From contig JAKCPI010002671.1 of assembly GCA_023213315.1 (NCBI GenBank), forward strand, positions 248,001 through 312,000: a stretch of 64,000 bases of DNA. The letters are read 5' to 3'. The notes beneath the pieces are model-generated. The model made no database searches, had not been told where the DNA came from, and worked only from the letters and a program-made list of their open reading frames with translations. The position numbers and the translations under genes are program-made. Origin of the DNA: Euborellia annulipes (taxonomy: Eukaryota > Arthropoda > Insecta > Dermaptera > Anisolabididae). Positions 54,964-64,000 of the stretch are shown one piece after another. Numbering within the stretch: position 1 is the stretch's first letter; every line of letters starts with the position of its first letter.

Positions 54964-55447
54964 CAGGGACCAGAAATTTTTGATGGGGGGTTCAAGAAAA
55001 TTTTTTCAAAAATTTGAAAAATTTAAGATTATTTTTGGGTAGGCCTATTTATAAATCATTTTGGTTTTTTTTTTTTTTAGCTAGAGTAAATTATTAGATT
55101 TTACTTTCTCTAATTTGTATTATAGATGTTAAATATCTAGTCGTGGCTTGGGTTCCATGGGAGAGGGGTTTGACTCCCAAACCCCCCCCCTGGCTACGCC
55201 TAGGCCAGGGGCGTCAATTGCGAGAGGGCAGGGCGAGAATTCGACCTCCCCCCCCAAGATTTTGGAAGAAAATAGTAAATTCTAAGCTCTGCCCCTAAAT
55301 ACAAACAAACTCACACTCTCTCTTTATAAATAAGTATAGAAGATGGTATAGATAAAAAAATATAGAGGTAGATGTATATAAATTAAGTTAGTTCACAGGA
55401 AGTAAAAAATTATTTTGCCCCAAGGAAAAATTGAAATGACGTCACTG
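54964..55447. mobile_element. composite hAT-type element with perfect 8-bp target duplication
   Basis: GTCCATAC flanks both ends (54956-54963 and 55448-55455). The left end is CAGGGACCAGAAATTTTTGA and the right end is AAATGACGTCACTG. The left half (to about 55205) matches the family G copy at 10425-10670. A second CAGGGGCGTCAATT terminus lies at 55212, so two related elements may be joined. No transposase. Confidence 0.85.
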
Positions 55448-55455
55448 GTCCATAC

Positions 55456-56690
55456 ATTAAATGTCTCCATTGAGGGTTCCAGTATAATTTTAAAATGAAG
55501 ACAGTTAAAATTTTTAAATGAGTATGTGAAAATATAAAAATCTAAAATTGAACATTTGAATTTTTTTTTTTTAATAAAAAAATACCATTATGTTTATGTT
55601 TGTGTTTATTAAAAAATTTTATTAAATGAGAAGATTATAGTTCTCTAATTTTTATATAATTATAGTTTTTCTCTCTCTCTTTCTCTATTTTGTTTTAATT
55701 AAAAATGGGAATTTAATATTTTATTACATTTCCGTTTGCCTCTATCCCTCGAATTCTCTTTTTAAGATGATTTTAATTAATATAACTTTTTAATTGAAAA
55801 AAATCAGGTAATTTTTTATTAAACTCAAACGTTTAGGTATGTTACGAGTCATGCACATGCAATATTGTAATCAGAATTATCTTTAGGAGATGGTTATGGC
55901 ATTCGTTCATATCCATTCAAGGTGAGAGATGAATCATGAATTAAATGTAATGTAATCTATGGCGTAGGAATGGGGATCTCCCATTATTGATGAATATTTA
56001 CAATTCATATACATCTATTTTTTTGATATATCTGAGATTTTCAAAGTGTGGTTCGCGGCACTCTGCGTAGCTGTGATTGGGTTTCAATTTGTCCTTAATT
56101 AGAGAAAACATAGAAATTAAAGATAATATCAAAGAAGGAGAAATTGAATCTACGGCAGGCAAAATTTTGTGGCAACATAAAAAGAAAAATCTTCAATCTG
56201 GACATCTTCCCTTTCTTAAACTAAAATCTGCAAGCACTGATTGATAAACATGAAAAAGAGACAGTATATTTATTTTTAAAGTCAATTGTGAAAAATTTAA
56301 TTGTCTCCAAACTTTTTCGGCATCTGAGGCTAATATATTAATTGAAAGGCATTACAAATTTAGTTTAAATCGGGAACCTCTAAGGCTACTCTAAAAGACA
56401 AAGTTTTATTTATAAAAACACAAATTAAAAATTCATTTTCTCACCTTTTAACTTTTTTTTTTTAATCATAGATTAGTATTTGTTATTTTCCTACTTAAAC
56501 CCTTATATTATTATAAATCTCTACTTTGTTCGTATAATAGAGTTTCTTAAAGTTTTAATTATCTAATAAAATTTTAATTAAAATAACTTATTCACAAAAA
56601 AAATGGACATTATATCATTAAATTTGAACGTTTAGGTATGTTTTGTTATGTAATTCGAAAGAGTCAACATGCAATATCGATGGTAATCAA
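55456..56690. other. AT-rich DNA, no gene seen
   Basis: TTTAGGTATGTTACGAGTCA then TGCACATGCAATATTGTAAT (55828-55870) is partly repeated at 56630-56690 (GTTTAGGTATGTTTTGTTAT, CATGCAATATCGATGGTAAT), an old duplication about 800 bp apart. GTTCGCGGCACTCTGCGTAG at 56051 is a short unique patch. Confidence 0.45.
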
Positions 56691-57200
56691 AATATAGATT
56701 GTCTTTTAGAGAGAGAACGCCCAACGTTTCCCGGGGGGGGGGAGAGGGGGTGTTGTAGAGAGAGAGAGAGAGAGAGTGCATTATACAGTATTACTATTCC
56801 CTTATCCCCCGGCGGCTGTGCTATCTGCATGCAAATCCACCTCCAATGTGGGGGTGGATAAAAACATGGGGGTGGCAATGGATATTTGAGAGAGAGAGAG
56901 AGAGAGAGAGCTACCACCCCCCAACACGGACGATTGCCAGCACATGGTGGCGGCTGCCGGGATGCGTGCACAAGCGCGCAAGTACTTGCGCGTAATTAGC
57001 GCGGCACATACTCCTCCTTTTGCCGGCTTTTTAGTTTTTACTCGTCTTGCCTTTTAGGGGCATTACAGGCTCAATGCGATAGAAGATTAGCACGGCACTA
57101 TTGCGATAGGCACTCACTCCCAGCACCTCACCATCCAACGGCTTTTAACATTGATTTCATCAACACACACATACAGATACACGTATACATCGACAAAATA
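56691..57200. promoter_or_regulatory. GC-rich unique island with GAGA tracts and octamer
   Basis: GAGAGAGAGAGAGAGAG occurs at about 56758-56775 and again at 56890-56910 (GAGA-factor type). CTGCATGCAAATCCACC (about 56825) is an octamer. GATAAAAACATGGGGG, CGCAAGTACTTGCGCG (57,000 palindrome region, about 56978) and CGCGTAATTAGCGCGG (Hox-type TAATTA in a palindrome) follow. No repeat match. A strong candidate for a developmental regulatory element or Polycomb response element, by inference. Confidence 0.38.
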
Positions 57201-57329
57201 ATGATAATCGATGTGATGAAAACTCATTAAAAAAAAAGAAGATTTAATCTTACTTTCGAACTTAATTTAATTACTCGTGATTTTTTTTTATATTTATTTT
57301 ATTTATTTATTTATTTTTTTTTTATTCTT

Positions 57330-57700
57330 CAAGTCGATTTGGTTTCCATTAACAAAGTGGCATATGCGTGAGCGTGCCAACTCAATTTCAATTAGATTAT
57401 TGCTCTGATGATGTTCTGTGTAGATAGTTGTTGTTGTGTTTTGGGTAGAATAGCTGCCTCGCATTAGCATAAGAGCCCCCCTTCTCTGAGCTCTGCGAGA
57501 AGCAATTGTTTTAAACTTGCATTCGGCGCGAATTATATTGGCGTAGATATTTATTGGCCGAGGGATTACCAGCTTTGCTGCAATGCTCAAACGTTTGAGT
57601 TTGGTGTTCCTTGTGTTGTTGTTGCCGCGGTATTTCAGTTGTATATCGGTACTTGAGGCGCTCACTTTCCCAGAGATCCAGACCATATTCTCGAGAACTT
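57330..57700. promoter_or_regulatory. unique island, candidate conserved non-coding element
   Basis: Complex non-repetitive sequence: TTCAATTAGATTATTGCTCT, GCATTCGGCGCGAATTATAT, GATATTTATTGGCCGAGGGA, GCTCAAACGTTTGAG (palindrome), TTGTTGTTGCCGCGG. A 127-codon minus-strand frame (57303-57686) spans it, with no recognisable domain. It could also hide an unknown exon. Confidence 0.33.
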
Positions 57701-58180
57701 AATCTCGACTCATTATGAATTTAAATTTAGCCTATTAAATTTGAATATACCTCCCCTCTCCACTCAATATTATAACTATTTATTTTTTGTGTTTTGTAAT
57801 AAGGATAATAGCTAGTAAGAATTTAAGAAAAAAATTTTATTTGGAAAATTTTAAGAAAAACTGAAATTATAATTTTGATTTTTTTTTCTTTAGAATAGGC
57901 ATCCTTTTTAAATGACAAAAAATATCTTTATATCAATCTATTAATCGACGTTTTGGGTGATCATTACATCTATTCTCAAGACATCCACGCAAAAATTATG
58001 GTGTAACAGTACATCACTTAACTTCCGAATATAGAAAGTAATAGAGTTATGTGCTGTGTGGTCAGCCACATCAAATTTTTCCATAAATATGCAATTTTTA
58101 AAGTAGGTATAGAAGGGATTGCTTTTTTTTGTTATTATTGATGCTGCTATTTTAAAGCAATTTTTAGCAAGAGAAAGTTT
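57701..58180. other. AT-rich DNA with decayed family A end
   Basis: AAATTATGGTGTAACAGTAC to GTGCTGTGTGGTCAGCCACA (57990-58070) resembles the terminal hairpin of family A, strongly diverged. Nothing else was seen. Confidence 0.5.
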
Positions 58181-59259
58181 ACTCCTTGAAAAATTGCGTA
58201 TTATATTTTTTTTATAAAAAAAGGACTGACAACGCAAGGGTTGCCAAAAGGTGCATTAGAAAAAAAACGAGCGACAACAAAAAAAAAATCCTTTTTTTTA
58301 GAAATTCGAAAGCTAAGTCGATTGAGAGAAAAAGAAAAGAAAAGAAAGGGTTCGAGAGTTGCGTGGGCCCCAAAACATGGACCTTCTTAATAAAGCGGTT
58401 TCAGAGAGGAGATGCTATTATTTTACCAACTGTTTCTCTCTTTCTTTATCCATAAGACAGTATTTATTTATTAGATAGATTTAAGATTTTAAAATATATA
58501 AACAACATCTGCATTTTATTGCTGTGTTATGTGACAACCGCTTGTGTTTCAGAGAGAGAAACTGAGAGAATTCTTTTCTACGTAGCAAAATTAATTTTTA
58601 TATTCGAATTTTTTAAATTACTTAATTTAATAATTTCTTAACTATTATTTAGTTATTTAATTGCAGTGCAAAAATTACCACACACATTGTAGAGGATAAA
58701 ATATAAAAATAAAAACATCTCTCTGAATATCCTTTTAAAAGGGCAGATATTTAAGTAATAAATTTCAATTATAATAGAAGAATGATGACGACTTCTTAAA
58801 ATATACCTAAATTCGGAAGGTAATTTTTTGAAAATTCGCTCTAAAAGGGTCAAGGGGTGGTTGGGAGGGTTTTGTAAGGAGTTTGGGTGTGGTTTGTGTT
58901 TTTTTTTTTTAGATTTTATTTTTATATAAAGTTTATATTAAAGAAATAGAATTCATGAAATTAGATTTTTTTAAATTTATTTTATTAATGATAATTTGAT
59001 TAAATATTTTGAGGTTGTAAATTAGAATAAGATAATATATTCAATTATGATTCGCTTTTTAATCATAGATTGGTTCCAACAAAAACATATTTATTAAGTT
59101 TATTAAATATAGACTATAATATAATTTAATATAATATTAATATTTTTAGTGTGAACCAGTCTTATAGATTGCAAACTTTAATATAATATTATTTATTTTA
59201 TTTAGTTAGAGGAAAAAACAAGTGTTTTTAATCTATAAGTTTTTTATTTCATTACTCAT
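58181..59259. other. AT-rich DNA with a small unique patch
   Basis: 58225-58450 is less AT-rich (ACTGACAACGCAAGGGTTGC, GGGTTCGAGAGTTGCGTGGG). A plus-strand frame there has no recognisable domain. The rest is AT-rich. Confidence 0.35.
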
Positions 59260-59420
59260 CTTGATAATTTCGCCTGTTCGCGCGAAAGAGTTGTAAATTT
59301 GTACAACTCGAAAAAGCTGTCGGAAAGAGAGCTTTAAAGTTCGCCCCGTCTGAGGGGATGATAATCTTGTTATACAAATTTGTTTCGGGTGAGAAGGAGA
59401 TTTGTTTGTTTTTGCCTTAA
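59260..59420. promoter_or_regulatory. small unique island with short palindrome
   Basis: TTCGCGCGAAAGAG and AGTTGTAAATTTGTACAACT (palindromic arms AGTTGTA/TACAACT) with GGAAAGAGAGC. No repeat match. Function unknown. Confidence 0.2.
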
Positions 59421-59744
59421 ATTTCGACGATGAATTTTTTCTTAAAAAGAACTGCCATATATCAGACTCAGGGACGTACCCTCAGGGGGGTCGATAGGAT
59501 CGGCCCTCTTTTCGAAATGGTAAACTTACATTTATCTCTGTGATTTAATGCAAAAAAATGGGCCCTAATACAAGAAGAGTAGTAAAAAAAATATTATGCT
59601 ACGTCTGCCTCCTCTATCAAAAAGGACAAAAACCTATTTGCTTAAAAAATAGAATTTTCGGCATCTGAGGGCATAAAAAATTGCTTTAAATAAATTCAAA
59701 TTGAAATTTTTTCATTTTTTTGATTTCTTTTTTTTTAGTATATT
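59421..59744. other. AT-rich DNA with hAT-like fragments
   Basis: CAGGGACGTACCCTCAGGGG near 59468 resembles a hAT-type end. No partner was found. Confidence 0.35.
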
Positions 59745-59905
59745 TATAAATATTTGCAACGTTTAATAAATATTTTGTAAAAGTTATTGAAGACATCCAA
59801 ACTTTTTGCATCTGTTAATAAACTTTTTCAATGTTTCATAAAATTAATCTCTCTAAGTGTCTTCTAAAGTTTTGCAATATATATTTATTAAACGTTGCAA
59901 AGGTT
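59745..59905. repeat. inverted repeat, arms about 35 bp
   Basis: ATATTTGCAACGTTTAATAA ATATTTTG pairs with ATATATATTTATTAAACGTT GCAAAGG. Short AACTTTTGCATCT words repeat downstream to about 60000. Confidence 0.65.
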
Positions 59906-60221
59906 CAGGAAACACCTGTCGACACACATGTGTCATCTAAACTTTTGCATCTCTCAAATAAAGAGTCTTGGCATCTAATAAATATATTGTAAAAGTTTAG
60001 AAGATTCTTTATCTCTCTAAACTCTCACCAAGAATCTTCAAAATTGGTACAATTTTCATTGTTTTAAAATAAATTAACGCCTAAGAAATTTCTTTGTTTC
60101 AAATATATAGGCTAAAGGTTAGAAAGGGCTTTAAAAAAAAAAGGAAGCTTGAATTTTAATTATTTTCCTTTGTTAATTGAAATTTGACATGTAAAGAAAG
60201 TGCCAAACTAAAGTACGACCC

Positions 60222-60399
60222 TTTATTTAAGCCATTTGGATACCAAATGGCTTAAATAAGAATGCCTGGACCCCAAATATTTATAATTATTAATATAACG
60301 GTTATCGTCAAAGTCTTATATGGCCTGAGTTGCCGAGAAGACTGTGTGAATGTGTGTGTGAGCGTGAGTGTGAAAAAAGTGTGAGTGTTTAAAAAAAAA
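60222..60399 (+). mobile_element. tRNA-derived SINE family B, 5'-truncated, with 11-bp target duplication
   Basis: Starts at TTTATTTAAGCCATTTGG inside the body and runs to the A tail. AAGTACGACCC flanks it exactly (60211-60221 and 60400-60410). A truncated 5' end with an intact duplication is the signature of target-primed reverse transcription. Confidence 0.95.
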
Positions 60400-60410
60400 A
60401 AGTACGACCC

Positions 60411-60749
60411 ATGTATTTTCTAGATGTGATTATTTCAAAGCATTTTTATATGAAAATATTTTAGTGGCCCAAACTATAGATTTTTTCCAATAAAGAATTC
60501 CATTATTTTTTTTTTTTTTTATATCCAACAATGAAATAACCTATGAAGAAAACGAGTAGTACTTTTCTTTGGAGGGGGGGAAAAGGGGTGGAAGGGGAAA
60601 AAGAGAGCGGTGGGGGAGAAGGTCAAAAGAAAGAGGATTGGTCGGAGAGGTAGAAAGACAAAGTCATAATCAAAAATATAATAAATAAAATAAAAACTAT
60701 GAAAAAAATGATAAAAAATTGTGAATTTCAAATTGGTGATCAAAAACAA
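60411..60749. other. AT-rich DNA with G-rich purine tract
   Basis: GGAGGGGGGGAAAAGGGGTG to GGGGGAGAAGG (60570-60625) is a purine tract. A minus-strand frame is low complexity. Confidence 0.35.
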
Positions 60750-61022
60750 TCATCCTCTTCCTTGGTGGGAGTAGAGAGGGTAAGACATCTTTCTGTCAGT
60801 GATCTCAGGTTTGTCCGGGAAGATAAATTTCCTTTTTTTCAGGAATAATATAGGGATCGTCGTCATTGTAGGTAGCCTCCTGTCCTCTATCACTTGACCG
60901 ATAAAATGTTCACACTCTCTTGCCCTCATTATTACTAATACAAACTTTTCTGGTCTGAGGACCTTCATCGTCCACCTCAACTCGGTATGATTTTCGATGA
61001 CCATTCTCACCCCAAAAAACAC
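60750..61022 (-). other. protein-like segment, possible decayed exon or pseudogene
   Basis: A 90-codon minus-strand frame has balanced amino acid composition (for example ENHTELRWTMKVLRPEKF, FIGQVIEDRRLPTMTT, KRKFIFPDKPEITDRK), unlike the Phe/Ile/Lys-rich chance frames elsewhere. A second minus-strand frame also looks protein-like (GHRKSYRVEVDDEGPQTR, YNDDDPYIIPEKKEIYLPG) but has several stops. I recognise neither. It may be a degraded transposon or gene fragment, or simply unusual unique DNA. Confidence 0.25.
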
Positions 61023-61528
61023 TGAATTTTACAATTTTTAAATAATTTTTTATAAATTAAACTGTATTACTAATAATAATAAGAACTTATCAATAGTTGA
61101 CAACAAGTTGGTCGGACCACGAGAGTTTAAGATAATCTTCCAGCCTGGTAATTGACAAAAGTATACGATATCAAGATATGAAAATATCCCTAATTCCGAT
61201 TTTTTTTTATATATTTTATAAAAAAAAAATTCCAAAAACTACTTTGAAAAATAGTAATTATTCACAAAAAAAATAGCAAAAATACAAATTAGAACATTTA
61301 CTAATTTCAAATATTCCTGCAAAACACATTTACCTAGACATTTACGAAAGACGGTACTATGTATCAGTAGGGGTCGTAACAAATTCCCAAAAAATTTTAA
61401 TTCAATAGCTTCATTTAAATTTGTTTGACCTTTTTTTTAAAGAAAAAAATAAACCTTATATTGTCCACCAGATCGAAATTTTGCCATCACTAAGTTACCT
61501 GGGAGGGAATTGAACATTATTCAATAAT
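61023..61528. other. AT-rich DNA, no feature seen
   Basis: No repeat or coding signal was recognised. Confidence 0.35.
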
Positions 61529-61910
61529 GTGACACCCACATGAAAAGTACCAAATCTTCATCGGGGGGTCAAAATTGAGTTTTTATGCTTTCTGTACAGA
61601 ACATACCCTTCTAAGAAGCCGGAGTTTTTAAAATTTTTTTATCATTTTTTTGTTTGGAAGTTATAAATTTTTAAAATTATGGTTATGAAAAATCCAGTTT
61701 TGAGAAAAATGAGTTTAGAGTCTTCTTTTTTCAAATTTTTTATATAAAATACATCGATTCTGATGAAATGAATATTTCATCATATAAGATTAAGAACTAG
61801 AGAATCTGAATCAGTAATAAAAAAAAAAACGGATTTTTTTTTCAACATTTTTTAATCGGCTCTCCTGAAGTGAAGATTTGTTACCTTTTCATGTGAACCG
61901 AACGGTCACA
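61529..61910. repeat. inverted repeat element, arms about 40 bp
   Basis: GTGACACCCACATGAAAAGT then ACCAAATCTTCA is inverted as TGAAGATTTGTTACCTTTTC then ATGTGAACCGAACGGTCAC. About 380 bp in total. MITE-like and unclassified. Confidence 0.7.
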
Positions 61911-63607
<1,697 letters not shown>

Positions 63608-64000
63608 GACACCCTTTGAAACCCACCCCTAACCCCCCCCCAGCCCCACCCTCACCCATTGCGTTATCTTTACAGCTGACTTTGTTTTCTGTGATAAAGT
63701 GAACTCCCTCGCAAGTCGCGATTTTATTTCACCCGTTGTGTTTTTTTTTTTTTTTTTTTTAAATTATTATTAATTTAACATTCTACTGCCTTTATTTTGT
63801 TTATTTTTAACATTATTTTTTTTTTTTGTTAGATTATATATATATGCGTTTGCAGCCATCGAGTGTTGTATATAATTTTTATAAATATTTTTTTTATTTA
63901 AAAAAAAATCGAATTTTAGATTTTTACAAGCTTTTATATAAATATATTATATTTTGTTAAATCGTATATTATTATTATTATTATTTATAAATACTCAAAA
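63608..64000 (+). other. abd-A: probable abd-A 3' UTR (start of)
   Basis: Directly follows the stop codon. It begins with a C-rich stretch (63627-63657) and becomes AT-rich with long T runs and an ATT microsatellite near 63970. No AATAAA polyadenylation signal was seen, so the transcript end probably lies beyond the window or uses a variant signal. No second coding segment was recognised. Confidence 0.6.

Noticed and set aside
57100..57200. CACGTATACAT as the start of a mir-iab-4 hairpin
   Set aside because: Only the first eight bases agree with the mature microRNA and no hairpin partner is present.

Overview
The window is 64 kb of very AT-rich eukaryotic DNA with no operons, no ribosome-binding sites and no long open reading frames except one exon at the extreme right. 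That exon (63141-63607, plus strand) encodes the homeodomain and C-terminus of the Hox protein abdominal-A (abd-A). The homeodomain and the UbdA-type extension match the arthropod abd-A pattern, so the source is an arthropod. The AT-rich, microsatellite-rich sequence loaded with SINEs and MITEs would suit a large-genome crustacean or chelicerate, but the sequence does not identify the species.

Layout. Positions 1-63140 are non-coding as far as I can see and are most simply read as the large intron (or intron plus upstream DNA) in front of the abd-A homeobox exon. The 3' splice site is at 63118-63140. No exon for the N-terminus or the YPWM motif was recognised. Downstream of the stop is about 390 bp of probable 3' UTR.

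The non-coding part is a mosaic of three things. (1) AT-rich unique DNA. (2) GC-richer unique islands of 0.1-0.6 kb (0.8-1.2, 6.9, 9.2, 12.7-13.7, 15.6, 18.8-19.9, 32.9, 36.0, 37.8, 41.7, 47.3, 56.7-57.7 kb), carrying GAGA tracts, GCCAT motifs, ATGCAAAT octamers, homeodomain-type sites and one perfect RFX X-box. These are the best candidates for abd-A cis-regulatory elements, but that is inference. (3) Dispersed repeats: a tRNA-derived SINE family (about 10 copies, several with target-site duplications), a second tRNA-like SINE, hAT-type, Tc1/mariner-type and Harbinger-type MITEs, many foldback elements, three tandem arrays (about 150-190, 120 and 330 bp units), and an unclassified repeat family (here 'family A').

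Most unusual observations: several foldback elements carry a recurrent CTGANGA-T-stem-NAAAC motif that resembles a hammerhead ribozyme core; family A ends in a roughly 40-bp stem hairpin and carries an X-box-like palindrome in at least four copies; a Tc1-type MITE sits in one arm of a foldback element while the opposite arm preserves the empty target site; a pair of strong GC-rich stem-loops lies at 26.5 kb. Some stretches (about 1.69-1.95, 51.1-51.25 and the third unit of the 28 kb array) look like sequencing or assembly error rather than biology.
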